Of a stretch of DNA of 64,000 nt, positions 1 to 11,769 are shown in pieces (position 1 is the first letter of the stretch; every line of letters begins with the position of its first letter). This DNA is from Portulaca oleracea (taxonomy: Eukaryota > Streptophyta > Magnoliopsida > Caryophyllales > Portulacaceae): contig CM055880.1 of assembly GCA_029582165.1 (NCBI GenBank), positions 3,224,001 to 3,288,000 on the forward strand. The letters are read 5' to 3'. A program made the translations under genes and the position numbers. Below the pieces are notes generated by a model. It saw nothing but the letters and a program-made list of their open reading frames with translations, did not search any database and was not told the DNA's origin.

Positions 1-79
1 CACGCGTACCCGAGTCCAAGTAACATAGCTTACTTGTACATTGTAAACATCTAAGACCACAACATTTAGGTCTTCTTTT

Positions 80-185
80 AGAAGAGTAAGGTATGGTTGG
101 GTAAATGTTAAAAAATTGAGTGTTGAAAAATATACCGAGAAATGGATAAATTGAGTTGGGTTAGGTAATATGGGTAATAATCCAC
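80..185 (-). repeat. Dispersed repeat, copy 1
   Basis: Read on the minus strand, this stretch matches 22862-22985 (plus). Both run from a 'gggttattaccca'-like start through 'aaatttatccatttct' and 'ttttcaacactcaa' to 'cttaccttac'. Two diverged copies 22 kb apart in opposite orientation indicate a dispersed non-coding element. No clear terminal repeats were seen, so the class is unknown. Confidence 0.55.
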
Positions 186-1865
186 CAAAAGAACAGAGAT
201 AGAGCCACTCATAAGGATGGCATAGAAATCATTTTGCCTATGCTATTGTACATAGAGCCATAGAGGTCTTCTCCAAGCTTACAAAAGCATACTCAATACC
301 ATGTATGTTACTCTCTATAAGGGGTATCTCTTTGTTTTTCCCCAACCCCCCCCCCCCCCCAAAACACCAAAAAAATAAATTAATACACACTCCTACCTAT
401 GAATACATCCACTCTACTTCCTTCAACAACTGCATTTCGCCCACTACCATAGATCCTGCTACCAATATACACAGCATGATCTGTGCACATGTCAACTCTC
501 CTTCCTTCAACAAGACAACACCTATTTTACCTACCACCATGAATCAATCTGCTGATGTACATAGTGAGACCTATTATCAATCCACTCTCCTTGCTTCAGC
601 AACTGCAGTTTGCCTAAATCTGCCCCATGAACATGGCATACATGCTCTACAACACCCAGGCATGTTATCATCTACCAGGTTTTATTCTTAGACATTCAAG
701 ATATTAACCTCACCCAGATGCAGCTATCCTGATGTGGCGATGTAGCACTGCTGTCCATGAACACCTAAGCACATACAGAAACTAGAAGCAGTTGCTGCAA
801 TATTTATAGCCTTAGTAGTTACTAGTTAGTAGGAAGCAGCTATATCTAATTATTTAGTGGCTGAATTAGAATTCTGTTTCTAATGTAAATTTTCCAAGCA
901 AAAGGTTCTCCTGAGCATACTTTACCCTCTCGGCCTCTCCCATAGCCTTACTACTCATTAGACAATCTACTATATTTTTTTCAAAATGTTTTCACAAAGT
1001 AGAAAAGGATTAGGCAGCCATTACTTCAACAGTTCAACTTCATCCACAAACAGACGTTCCTCACGTAAAAAGAATTTGTAATACTCTATAGAAACTTTCA
1101 CTGAGATATGAGTTTGTGACGTGCTCAACATGATATCCTACGTTACTTGCTCTCTTTGTCTTGCTCTGCGTGCCTGATTTGCAAACTTGACACTCAGGCA
1201 TGAGCATGGTATGAACACTCGACACTTCATTTTAGACCCAAAAGTCCCTTACCTTTTTTATCAGCACATTTAGCCAGACACGGCACAGGGTGTCAGGCTC
1301 TCAACAATCAGATGATATTTCCCCAGAAAAACGAAATACTATGCACATGCTAAATGGATAATTGTGATTGAAGTCCAGTCCATCAGACCATCAATCTATT
1401 TCATCAAACAATATTTGATAACCAAAACGAATCCCGTGTCATACTATATATTCAAAACTTCTAAACATTGCGAAATTGTAATATACCATTCCAAATTTGC
1501 AACAAAACCTGCAAACATATATGTTCACTTAACCAAATGTTAATTTTCCTGTAAACACAAGAGCCTACATAAGTACATATAAGCTCAAGCAAGGTTCCAA
1601 CCACTTAATTAAAATTTACACACTAGCTTGCAAGCACATGCTCAATAATCACAATTAACAATCAAAGTTTACATATCATGCAATGACATTGCGAAATTTT
1701 AACAACCAGCACTTGATAAAACTCAATAAGCTTGTTTAACCCATGCATCAACTAGCTAGGGCAAGAAACGCAGCAGAACAGAACAATATTCAACTCAACA
1801 TTTAGCAAGAGTTCAACAACCAAAAAACCCTACCGCTTCATCAAAAACATCATCCAATTCCAACC
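186..1865. other. Left-edge region, no firm gene
   Basis: A 15-base C run lies at 346-360. An open frame at 305-691 (plus) has no recognisable domain. It overlaps three imperfect copies of an 84-89 base unit starting near 411, 495 and 584, each with 'actctncttncttcancaa', so the opening is probably repeat-derived. The stretch may also be intron or later exons of the minus-strand gene proposed to start at 2088, but no exon could be proved. Confidence 0.4.
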
Positions 1866-1872
1866 AAAACCA

Positions 1873-2088
1873 TCAAAAAGCACCAAATTCAGAAATATTG
1901 AAGAAGAAATAGGGAAGTAACCTCAGTAAGGTGATCATGCAACGATGACGGAACCCTAGAAGTCGCAGAGCCAACTCTATACCCTTGAAGATGGAGATTA
2001 TCGACCATCGGAAACTCAAATTCAACAATTTCTTCTCAACGAACGCAGAAATGCTACGAAATTGACGAAATGATCGAAATTCTGCCAT
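1873..2088 (-). CDS. Putative first exon of an unidentified minus-strand gene
   Basis: The ATG at 2088 is the first one downstream of a good TATA/site II promoter and sits in a strong plant context (A at -3, G at +4, CAATGGC). The frame is open for 71 codons and begins MAEFRSFRQF. It is rich in F, R and L, and I do not recognise it. A splice donor may cut it earlier, for example the GTATAG near 1980 or the GTTACT near 1921, with later exons to the left or outside the window. A second overlapping frame beginning MVDNLHLQ is also open, so the true reading frame is unsettled. The promoter evidence is better than the coding evidence. Confidence 0.33.
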   Translation of the reverse strand: MAEFRSFRQFRSISAFVEKKLLNLSFRWSIISIFKGIELALRLLGFRHRCMITLLRLLPYFFFNISEFGAF

Positions 2089-2181
2089 TGATTTTTGACG
2101 CGATTGATCTCGTGGAATAAGTTTGAGAGGCGGGGTGTTTGAAAATGGCGTCAATCTTTGGTCAAGAGAATTCTCTCTCCG

Positions 2182-2265
2182 TATTTATATGATGAACTGC
2201 CTAATCTACTGGGCCCCTAGCAGCCCAATGGGCCTGTACATGTACAAGGGACGCTGGAATGGGCC
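2182..2265 (-). promoter_or_regulatory. TATA box plus three TGGGCC site II boxes
   Basis: Read on the minus strand, TATAAATA lies at 2189-2182. Behind it, TGGGCC (or its complement) occurs at 2210-2215, 2229-2234 and 2260-2265, with an AGCCCA at 2222-2227. Site II boxes are known TCP-bound elements in promoters of plant housekeeping and growth genes. The arrangement predicts transcription starting near 2155 and running left into the putative exon with the ATG at 2088. Confidence 0.6.
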
Positions 2266-2289
2266 AAGTCCATAATATCCATGGTTAGA

Positions 2290-3755
2290 AAAGCCACTCG
2301 GTACAATGGTAATCATTATAAATCATATTAGGGTCAAGGTTGTTAGAATCGACATCCTAATTAGGATTTATAAGGTAATTAGGATCAAAACTAACTCATA
2401 TAGCATCATGGATCAGAATGTAGATAGTATAATCGCATCGAAGATTTTGGATCATAAAATTGTAATCGTAGATCAGGATCGAGATTTAACAACTATGATT
2501 GAAATTCTGATCCTAATTCTCAACTATAAACTTTCACCCTTTCTGGTGATTTTCAAGAGATACATACTTCAACACCCCTCATCAGTACTCTTTAAAAGTC
2601 ACTTGGTGCTCCATGAAACACACATAATACCTTCAACATTTTGAACAGGTAGCCCAATGCACCTTCAATTACCATCAAGTAACAACCAAACCTTAACTAC
2701 TATTTCAATTAAATTTATCAAGTATAATATAATTAAGAAACCCAACATAATAGTAAAATCTAAATAAAAAGCACTGATTTTAGAACACAATCCTACTAGA
2801 TAATATGTTCACACAAACTTAAGGGGAAAAAGAGACGAAACAAAATGAAAAGGACATGGAATATGATTTCAGTATTATTTTTAATACTTTCTTCTAGGAT
2901 AGACTTTTAGTTGATAATATAATATATAGTTTGTCATGTAACGCATATTAGCTAGCATTTGTACGACAATGCCTTTAAATCTCTCATATGAGTTGGGCCC
3001 GTTGGGCTGCCTGTTTGCCCTACATGTTTTTTCAATTCTATCACTTTGAATTTTGAAATGCTTTAATTTTGAGTGTTTTTATTATTAGATTGATTTTCAT
3101 GTACTTGGATTTGAGCTTTGATTAATAATATTCTCATGAGTGACGTCCCAAAGTTTGTATTAATTAGCTTATGTTTTTAGTGTAAATTAACATGATTTGG
3201 GATGTTTATTAAGATTAACTTTCTTTGAGGGTTTTTTTTTTTCTTCTTGGGTATCAAAGTGACCGAAATTATATTTATCACATTCCATAATTGCTTTTCT
3301 TCAAAGAGTCTTAGGATGAAGAATCTCCATCGCTTAAATATATATTAATTACAATATAAATGTTATTACAGCACTATTATTAATAATCTTACAAGTTATT
3401 ACAATATATATTAATTTGTTTGCTAAATTATTGTCATTTCAGCAAACAAATTTCATTACAAATCACACATTCACCGGAAAGTTGCTATATTCACCTGAAA
3501 AGTAGCTAAATGAAATAGACATAAAAACTTAGAATAGGTAAATATTTAACTTTAAAAAATCAAAATTAGATTTATAAATATCATAAACATGAAGGATGGT
3601 AAAATATAGAGTGGGAAAACAAGGTACTTTCATCAAAGTGGAAGGTTGAGAAATAAAAAGAAACCCTACTTTTGGGTTTGTCAATATGTCTTTCTTGTTG
3701 TTTCCTTTTTTTAATCGATAATTTTTCTTCTTCGGTCTTATATAAACTTTTTGAT
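2290..3755. other. AT-rich intergenic DNA
   Basis: Many stops in all frames. The 112-codon plus frame at 2306-2644 is low-complexity I/V/K-rich translation of AT-rich DNA with no domain. No RNA gene or bounded repeat was recognised. Confidence 0.5.
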
Positions 3756-3758
3756 ATA

Positions 3759-4010
3759 AGCGTATTCTTTCATGGTTGGCTGCGGTCTGTGGCCTGCATG
3801 ATTTGCCACAACCTGCCACATTTGACCGCAAATCACTACTTTTCTTTCTCATCACTTTTCTCTCTCATCACATTTCTCCTCTACTTTTTACATCCTCCCT
3901 CCCCACCTATCTCACATACCAATAACTCACTATAATTCCACCATACCTGCCACAATTCCACCATATCTCACCACACCATTCCGCAAAATACCGCAGAAAA
4001 GAACAAGGCC
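3759..4010 (+). mobile_element. Tourist-like (PIF/Harbinger) MITE, copy 1
   Basis: 252 bp with the same body as the copies at 35306, 45086, 46374 and 58280: 'ccacaacctgccacattt', a CT-rich middle with 'cacttttctctct', then 'accattccgcaaaataccgc' and a 'gaacaaggcc' end. A 3-bp ATA lies on both sides. The left terminus is the most diverged of the family. Non-autonomous, no coding capacity. Confidence 0.6.
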
Positions 4011-4297
4011 ATAATAGAAGTGGGAGGTCCTTCTTTCATTACGTAAACTATCCATTTTTCCTACTCTACCCAACTTTAATATGTATATTTTTACCTAAGT
4101 CAACCTAAACCTGCAAATTTTATTTGTCTAAAAATAATTGTAGTTTGTAAGTGACTTTTTTCATTGACTATCATTTATTGTTATTGTATATATTTTTCGA
4201 GTAAAACTGTCATGAGTTGAAATTTCTTCACACTTGTGAAAGTGAAATTCACACTAGAAAGGACTATTATATGGTTAGTTTAATGGTCACACCTCAC

Positions 4298-4704
4298 TAT
4301 AGGTGGGCTGTGGGCACGCGCCGGGCTAGGCTAGGTCAAGGTCAACCTATTAACTATGAGGTCGGGTCAAGGTCGGTTTACTATTGTGGTTGTGGGTTGG
4401 GTCAGGGTTTTGGACCGACGTATTTGACCCAAAAATTTAAATAAAGTGTATTTGTACCAAAAAAAGTAGCTATAATAATTATTCTTTAGTGTAGAGTATT
4501 AACAAGATATTTAAGTAAGTTTTGCATTTAAAATAATAGGAAAAACTATATGTTTGAGTTATTGATAGATCGACCTGGTTTGACCATTCACTAACTCTTT
4601 AAAATTGTTAAATGGATCGGCCCTTTAACGACCTAACCCTTCGGTGATCCCCATATCATATGGCTCGACCACCCTTTCGAAGCCCGACCTGATGCCCACC
4701 CCTA
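4298..4704. mobile_element. hAT-type non-autonomous transposon
   Basis: 407 bp flanked by a perfect 8-bp target duplication CACCTCAC (4290-4297 and 4705-4712; the preceding A also matches). Ends are imperfect inverted repeats: TATAGGTGGGC on the left against TAGGGGTGGGC on the complemented right. An 8-bp duplication and a T/CA-GGGGTGGGC terminus are typical of plant hAT elements. The interior is GC-richer than its surroundings and has no transposase frame. Confidence 0.75.
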
Positions 4705-5179
4705 CACCTCACACTTATTCATGGGTTAATTAGAACATTGAGATCTCAAATAATTCCTATCTTAAGGTCGAATGACGAAACACACTTTTACCTACACGGA
4801 CACTACAACAGCAGCAACAACAACGTGCCCCATTATATTTTCACTACCGCAAGGTTTAAGGGGATCTAATTAAATCTAGACAGTTTTCTCTTGATACACA
4901 AAAATCTATAAAGATGATGATACCGACAGATCCAAACAAATATTTTTAAAAAGGTGCATGGAAAATGAAAATCAAAGAAACAAGAGAAGTAGGGAGAAAG
5001 AAACTTCATCATGTGCGTTCCACACTATGTGTAGTTACGTTGAGTTAATGCATCATACTATCCTAAAAAACACAAAACACAAACACAAGGACATCGAGAA
5101 CATGAAACATATAACAAACTCACATCAAGTCCTTTTACTGACAACCTCACACCCTCTCACCCGGCTGCCTTAGTCTTAG

Positions 5180-5535
5180 CCTGCAAAATGCCCCTTTCAA
5201 GTGTAACTTTCTTCGATCCACTAAGTCTATGTGTTTCAAATTGATCGCAAATTACATCTTTGATAGAATACCTAGTCCTTCAATTCCACACCTACAACGA
5301 AGCGAGAAAAGCGTAATCTTTTCATATCTCCAAACGTGACCGACCATTCACATTACTCCTGTATACACTTCCCACCCATCTCAGTCTATGCTCACACAAT
5401 TGATCCTCAATAGATGTCATTCCTAACTTATCATGATACACATCGTGCTTAATCCTAACCATGCAATTTGATAAACCCACAAATCCATCGGACCATACTC
5501 GCTTTAGCCACATTCTAAATGTAACCACACACAAA
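5180..5535 (-). mobile_element. LINE reverse-transcriptase fragment (RTE-like)
   Basis: Minus-strand frame 5534-5322 encodes 70 residues containing LGMTSIEDQLCEHRLRWVGS. This matches the C-terminal signature of plant LINE reverse transcriptases (LGVAPIEDKMRE-RLRWFGHV type). There are no catalytic YxDD residues here. Sequence beyond 5540 is stop-ridden, so this is a dead, truncated copy. The 42240-42600 remnant carries the neighbouring part of the same type of protein. Confidence 0.65.
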
Positions 5536-5539
5536 AGCT

Positions 5540-6517
5540 AGATGTTATAACAATGTCTAATCACCGCCTTAGTAAACTCTAAACAATGACATTAATACAT
5601 GTACTTAAAACCCCTAATCACGAAACTAATCATGAATGAGACTAATCACTCTTGTCAATTGACGAAATACATACACAGACAAAACCTTTCCTTCTTCATG
5701 TCACACATCAAACAAATCATTAACCAGCTATGCCTGAGTAATTAATGTACGTTAAACCCTCAACTAATCAACCAATCAAGGATTATTCATCACCTAATTC
5801 GACCCCTTCTGTCATGCTTAATTAAATTCTGACTCATAATTAGTGCCTGAAATGTCACCATTATGTTATATTATGTTTGTGAAAAATCTCTTTCATGAGT
5901 TCCAACTAATTAATTGATGGGGTGTAATTTTACATACATGAGATTAGACCCTCTTCTTTGTCTGCGTTATTTTCAAGTTAATTAGGTTTATGCTTTTTCG
6001 AGGAATTATATTTTTAGAATGGATGTTTTTATTAGGGAATTGTGTTAGACTGAGATAAGTTATGATAAATCAGAAGAGTTAAAACCAAACTGACAAAATA
6101 ATAGGGCCTTATTCCGAGCAAATTTTGGTGTATATTTTGGTACAGCTAAGTGAAGGATTTTCCATGTCGGAAGTGTTATATTGAAACAACAAACATATTA
6201 CATCAATTGCCAATTCTAATGTCGGATTCTAGCAACTTGTACATATGTACTAGTAAGTGTCACCATCATCATTCAAGATCCATCCATAAAAAAAAACATT
6301 GGTTTTCTTATTTATGATAATGATTTAACGGTCATATTTGTCTCTTCGATCGTTTAATTTGATTGGATATCTAATTTTGAAACTTCTAAGGAGGCTTTTT
6401 TCTCAAAAAAAAAAGGAAAAAAAACTCTAGTGAACATATGTAACTCATATGGTCATATATATACTCATATGCAGTCGTACGTAAGTTCTTTTATTTATAA
6501 CAATATATATACATACA

Positions 6518-6561
<44 letters not shown>

Positions 6562-7165
6562 TCATGGTTGTATTTGTTATTTAAATGTACATAGTAATAT
6601 GAAAGTCAAATGAAACTAAATAATAATTTAATGTATATATAGCACCTTGTCACTTCCTCAGATACTTAGTATTCGTTATACTATACTCTATCCTTCCTAT
6701 TTTTATAGGTCATATATTAAACAATCGATCTATGTCTCCAGTATTCTTATTTGATTAATAATTTTATAAATAATATATTATCAAAATATTACAATATTAT
6801 ACTTATACGATATTATCTTTCAATTAGTTACAAATATAGTAATAGTAGTTTCCCATATGACAATATTGTATATGTTGAGAAATGATCAATTTTTTCAAAA
6901 TTTAGTTGAAGCATCTGTATATTTAGATGATAGAGAAAATGGAAATTCAATGACGAAGTAGCATGTAATATATGTTTCATAACGAAAAAGGAACATTACA
7001 TTGATTATGTATTATATTTTTTGGATTATTCCAAGACTTAGGAAGTCAACGGATGAGCAAATCGTACTATTTTTTTAGATGAGACAATGTAATAGTAAAT
7101 AGCCATGCATAAAGATGCCCATCTATATACGTACACCTACAAGCTACAACACAATATAATTAATC

Positions 7166-7200
<35 letters not shown>

Positions 7201-7505
7201 GATAATTTTATTATTATATTTAATAAGTAGCTAACATTGATCTACTAGGTACTCAGCTAGTTAAGCACTGAAGTAGTTCTCTCTCACACAATCCATCTTT
7301 TAGGCTGGCTAGACCAAACCCTAGATAGAAGGGAGAGCAACATTTTAAAAATACAAAAAAAGAAAATAAAAATAATAGTGACGTTGACCAGGAAGATTGG
7401 CCATTGGAATAATAATTAATTAAAACTATGGAGGGTAGCCAGCTAATATATGATTAATTTAATTACTTTGATTTAATTAATTTGATTATTAATTAATTAA
7501 TGCTA
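5540..7505. other. AT-rich 3' flank of the PRE gene
   Basis: No coding frame of interest. Contains a (TA)n run at about 6525-6557 and an (AAT)n run at about 7169-7200. The 3' UTR and poly(A) site of the PRE gene presumably lie just below 7514 but could not be placed. Confidence 0.5.
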
Positions 7506-7513
7506 GGTGGTAG

Positions 7514-9028
7514 CTACATGAGTAAGCTTCTAATGATGGCTGCTTGAGCACTGTCACTGTCTGTGGAAGCCAATAGCTCAGATAACCTGTCACTTAGGTC
7601 ATCCACTTCCCTGTGTAAGTTCCTTATGTAATTGCATGTCTCTTGCAAAACCCTATTTGCTGATGCCTGCCCATATATATCAAAATAAATATCAATAAAT
7701 ACATATATACATTTGATTTTTTTTTGAAGAAAAAATGAATACAACAACAATAATGACCCTCATTATAGTCCCGTTGAACGAGGTTTGAAGGGATTCAGAT
7801 GTAGACAATATTCTCTCATGCACAAGAAAAACAAAAAAAAAGAATACAACAACGGCCCTCATTATAGTCCCGTTGAGCGAGTCTGAGGGATATAGGATAT
7901 AAGCGATCTTTTAAATGCATAAGAGTCTGAAGTGATTCAGGTGAAAAAGATTTTGAAAACGAAAGAAGAATCAAGAGAAGAATTGAAGTGAGTCATGGAC
8001 AAATGTGCCTATGAGACTAATGAAATGCATAAATGAGATAATGTACTAAAACAAATGAAATAATCTTTTCAAATGTGACTATACAGTTCGAGATCGAAAA
8101 TGAGTACAATGTCATTTGTGTTGTGACAAATGTTCCTAGCTAGGTATGAGACTAGGCTTGCTTTGTTGATATAATTCATAGTTCGACCTTCTAATTAGGG
8201 CAGATAATGTGATGATTATCGTGATATATATAAATATTATGTGTATTTAATTATTGTGATAAATTAAAAAAAGAATATATATATATAAGGGAACGAAAAT
8301 AATAGGAACTAGATCATGCACCCAGGATCATGAAGCACTGTAATATCAATGTTTTGTTTTGGGCTTCTTTAATTTTATCTAAGCTTTATGGAACTTATGT
8401 CAAGTGTTAGATTTAGACTGAGATTACGAACAAAAATAATCCCTAATATATCACCTAATTTCTACGAAGATAAGAGATGAAACATGAAGAGTCCCACACC
8501 ACAAGCTAGGAATTAAATTGTTTGCTAGTTGCACCACTAGATAATGACCTAAATTAAATCCCATTTTTTTAAAAAATATATTATAACACCCGCATTCATA
8601 TGGCAACAAGCTAAAATCTAGCTAGCTATAGTCCATACACTAAAACAACATATATTTCTAACTTATCCACTAAGCAAAATGAAGTCCACACAAAATTTAC
8701 TCTTTCTTCTCTCTAGCTATCAGTATCACCCATAGCTAGAATTCAAGCACAATAATGTACACACATATATAGCTTCCTATATATGTCCACAAAATGCAGA
8801 AAAAAACAAACACTTTATAGCATGAACTTTATAACTGTAATAACAGCCAACAGTTTGTTTTGTATGGTAATAATGTTTATCATGCATTTTTGTGTATACC
8901 TTGTCAGAGCCTCTGCCACGACGTAACTCAGGAATAAGCTGCTGCAACTTGTGAACAAGGTCAGCTATCTGATCTTCACTGATCCCAGATGATCCTGATT
9001 GTCTGGAGCGTGATCTTCTGCTTGACAT
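7514..9028 (-). CDS. PRE6/KDR-like: PRE/KIDARI-type atypical bHLH transcription regulator
   Basis: Two coding exons, 9028-8900 (43 codons) and 7666-7514 (50 codons plus stop), joined in phase 0 across a 1233-bp GT-AG intron, give 93 aa, the usual length of this family. The protein starts [12 protein letters not shown]. Helix 1 (residues about 16-36) contains [18 protein letters not shown] and helix 2 (about 44-75) contains [20 protein letters not shown]; it ends AAIIRSLLM. The HLH lacks the basic E-R residues needed for E-box binding, so the protein should act in the nucleus by dimerising with other HLH repressors such as IBH1/PAR1/HFR1 and sequestering them. In Arabidopsis and rice this family promotes cell elongation in gibberellin, brassinosteroid and light signalling. 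Identity to the family is very clear; assignment to the KIDARI/PRE6 member rests on sequence recall and gene order. The intron holds two SINE-like repeats. Confidence 0.95.
7735..7925 (+). repeat. Two tandem SINE-like units in the PRE intron
   Basis: Units at about 7735-7830 and 7840-7925 both read 'acaacaa..ccctcattatagtcccgttga[ac/gc]gag', followed by 'gatgtagacaat' or its decayed form. The same motif recurs at 31067-31190 and, in a variant form, at 22441-22840. It resembles the 3' part of widespread angiosperm SINEs ('agtcccgct..gcgaggtctggg'). Confidence 0.5.
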
Positions 9029-9148
9029 GATGATGATGATGATGATGATGTGATGATGATGATGGTGATGATGAATGTGGGATGAGAGAGAGAGGAGATG
9101 GGCAATGGAGGTGATGAGGATGGAGGGGAAAAGAGTGTGTATTTAAAG
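9029..9148 (-). promoter_or_regulatory. PRE gene 5' leader and TATA box
   Basis: On the minus strand a TTTAAATA box lies at 9147-9140, predicting transcription starting near 9110. The roughly 80-base leader down to the ATG at 9028 contains an (ATG/CAT)n-type trinucleotide tract at about 9027-9074 and a short GA run. Read on the transcribed strand the tract is CAT repeats, so it adds no upstream ATG in register. Confidence 0.55.
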
Positions 9149-9233
9149 GAAGAGGAAGAGGAAGAGGGTGTTGGTTATTCAGTTAGTAATCTGAGGGGAA
9201 GACAAGTTATGGACAAAAGGATGAGGAAGAAGG

Positions 9234-9269
<36 letters not shown>

Positions 9270-9353
9270 ACAGTGACTGGTGTTGGAGGTGAAGAAGACA
9301 AGTGCATGGGAGAAAGCAGTGGGCTAAGTTATGGGTTTTTAATACCAACATGT

Positions 9354-9395
<42 letters not shown>

Positions 9396-9434
9396 GAGAA
9401 TAAGAGAGAGAGAATAAGAGAGAGAAGTTAAGAG
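9234..9434. repeat. Two (GA)n microsatellites upstream of the PRE gene
   Basis: Runs of GA at 9234-9270 and 9355-9390, the second extending as interrupted GAGAGA blocks to about 9434. They lie 100-300 bp upstream of the predicted start site and would read as CT on the transcribed strand. GA/CT tracts are common near plant promoters and are bound by BBR/BPC proteins; a regulatory role here is inference. Confidence 0.7.
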
Positions 9435-9439
9435 AGAGA

Positions 9440-10018
9440 AATGAATTAAGAGTGAATAAATAATAATATTGTAGGGCAGTGTCCTAATGTAAAGTGTCCC
9501 CAGAAGAGGGTTAGAGATCAAATGGGAGAAGGGGAGGATGCTTGTTTATCACCAAACGACGGGGGCCTCCTTGTGTCAGTCATAGCACGCACCCCCATGT
9601 TATGCTATTTCCTCCCAAAATCAATCAATTTCCTTTCTTTTCTATTTCTATTTCTATTTCTATTTTATTTTCTCAACCCACCTTTTAAATTTCTCATTCT
9701 ATATATTACTAGGTCTTCCATATATTCACATGCATAGGTAACTATTATTCAAGAACCATAAACCTTTTACTTTCATCCTATAAAACTTACTGTTAATTAT
9801 CGATGAATTCAATTTCCCATGGTAAAAACCCTTCAAATAAGGTAAAAATACAGTGTTCACGTAAAAAAAAAAAAAAAGTATTTTCGCCGAGCTCTCCTAC
9901 TGTGCCCGGCTCAACGACCTTTTAATATTCTGATCTTCCTATATGTATGGTTGGGCTGAGCAATTTCTAACATGTAAGCTAACTAAATTTGTGAACCAAG
10001 TCTCAAACTAGTCATATT
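9440..10018. other. Intergenic, nothing recognised
   Basis: No domain-bearing frame, RNA gene or bounded repeat seen. Contains a (TTTCTA)n-like stretch near 9640-9665 and an A run near 9861-9876. Confidence 0.4.
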
Positions 10019-10019
10019 A

Positions 10020-10292
10020 GTACCTGTTCGGTCAAGTCATCATTGACTTTCAACTATCAGCTTAAACTTTTTGATAAGATCGATGGTTCCACGTGATATT
10101 CAAATTGTACTGAGTGAAAGATATTAGGTCGAATCTTAGCAACCATATATTTATTTGCTCAAGATTAACGGACCTTGGAAGCATCCACATTTCAAACCCA
10201 TAAAATATTCATATAAGGGCGTGTGGTAGATGATAAAGCCATCATAATACCTTCAACAATTAGCATAAACTTTTAGTTGAAATGATTCTGCT
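10020..10292 (+). mobile_element. Decayed TRIM element, copy 1
   Basis: Aligns by eye with the intact TRIM at 19106-19364. The left LTR remnant carries 'atcagcttaaactttttgat..gatggttcca', the middle carries 'ttaggtcgaatcttagcaacc' in place of the 'ctcaggttcaaactccagca' block, and the right LTR remnant carries 'ttagcataaacttttagttgaaatgatt'. The primer-binding site is no longer recognisable. Confidence 0.5.
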
Positions 10293-10659
10293 TAAATTTT
10301 AGCAGCTGAAATTAGAATTTATGATTCTACTTTTGTAGAATCAAATTTGCTTTTTTGGTTAGCATGACTTCATATGACAAGGTAATGAGACTAGTAAATA
10401 TGACTGAGAGAGTTGTCAGACAAAGAAGAGGTAAGGAGATTACTAGTACACCATTGATGATGATAGTGCTTTTTCGGCATATATCACAAGGCTAGGGTTT
10501 CCTGCTTTTCTTGTTGAGTTTGGGTTGTGTGATGAAATTAAAACTTTATAATATCAAACATTAATTAATTGGATTAATGTTAAAAGGTTCTAGATATCCA
10601 TTATTTCATGTTCTAAATTCCTCTTATAATGATCCAAGCATATCATAAATTGTTATGTA

Positions 10660-11030
10660 TAAGTTGGCCAAATTTCTCAAATTTTCCTATGTTTAGTTGT
10701 AAAATGAGAATGAGAAAAATTTTGAGTGGGGTCCAATATTTTCCCACGTTAATGGAAAATATTTCCCATTGTGGGTGGACCAGGGTGAAGATTTTTCTAT
10801 GGGACAGTCAAACTATTTATAGTGCATCTTCTCAAAATACCTCTAAAAATTTTTTTTATAAATTTGACAAGGGTATATAATTTGGACATTTGGGATAAAC
10901 TTTCTTATAAATTTTCTCATATTTCCAAATTTAAACCAAACATCGTAATATATTTCTTCCCATGAAAAACATTTTCGGAAAAAAGTCTCCGGGAAAATAT
11001 TTCTCCAGGAAAAAACTCAAAGCACCCTAA
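10660..11030. mobile_element. MITE of the 'gggaaaatttt' family, decayed
   Basis: Right end 'cttcccatgaaaaa..ttttc..gggaaaat..ctccaggaaaa..aaagcaccctaagag' matches the ends at 17587-17786 and 17825-18065. The left boundary is uncertain. Non-coding. Confidence 0.45.
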
Positions 11031-11556
11031 GAGTTAGTAGGAAACCGGGGAGTAGCATGTATATATGATTAGGAAATTGGTTACACTTAATTAAGACAAA
11101 ATATAGACAAACTAACAAATAATAATATTGATTTGATTTGTCTCAGTTTGCTTAATCTTGGTCGACATATAATTTGGTGTATAGTAACCATGCTTAAGTT
11201 GGTCTATTTTATATTGCTGATTAAGTCGGCATAATATGACACTAATTTTTGGCCCTTTTATCATTCCCATTGTTGAGGAACTGTGTGTCCACAGTGAAAC
11301 TATATATTCCTGGAAATTCAAAGTACATTATAATATTAGCATATCTTATAATATAAATAATACAACAAAATGCTAATCTCTATATAATATAAATAATTAT
11401 AATTATCAAAAAATAGTGTTGATGAATATATAAATATTATTTTGACGAAAAGAAGACACGTTAAAAAATATCTTATAGTACCAAAACTTATATCATCTCC
11501 TAAAATTGATTATTAACATATTAAAGTCCTATAACTTGAAATCTAAGTACATATTA

Positions 11557-11766
11557 CCTCCGTCCCAAAATGTTTGTCCTTCGACAAAATTTTGACCATT
11601 GATTATTTTCAAATTACAATGAGTTACGATATGAAATTACTGTTATTGTAATTTTTACTAAGGTATCTTTCTAATGGCGGTAATTTCATATCATAGTTTA
11701 TTGTAATTTATGAGTAATTAATGGTCAAAATTTAGTCAAAGGACAAACATTTTAGGACGGAGATAG
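11557..11766. mobile_element. Stowaway (Tc1/mariner) MITE A
   Basis: 210 bp bounded by TA on both sides with long inverted ends: CCTCCGTCCCAAAATGTTTG on the left against CTATCTCCGTCCTAAAATGT on the complemented right. 'CTCCnTCCGT' is the Stowaway terminal signature. No coding capacity. Confidence 0.8.
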
Positions 11767-11769
11767 TAT

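Noticed and set aside
305..691. 128-codon plus-strand frame as a gene
   Set aside because: Contains a long P run from the C15 tract and three imperfect nucleotide repeats; no domain and no promoter.
3529..3935. Overlapping 108- and 87-codon frames on opposite strands
   Set aside because: They fall in AT-rich DNA and Tourist MITE copy 1; translations are transposon and microsatellite sequence.
9339..9521. Minus-strand frame with a long LSLSLS stretch as a membrane protein
   Set aside because: It is the translation of the (GA)n microsatellite.
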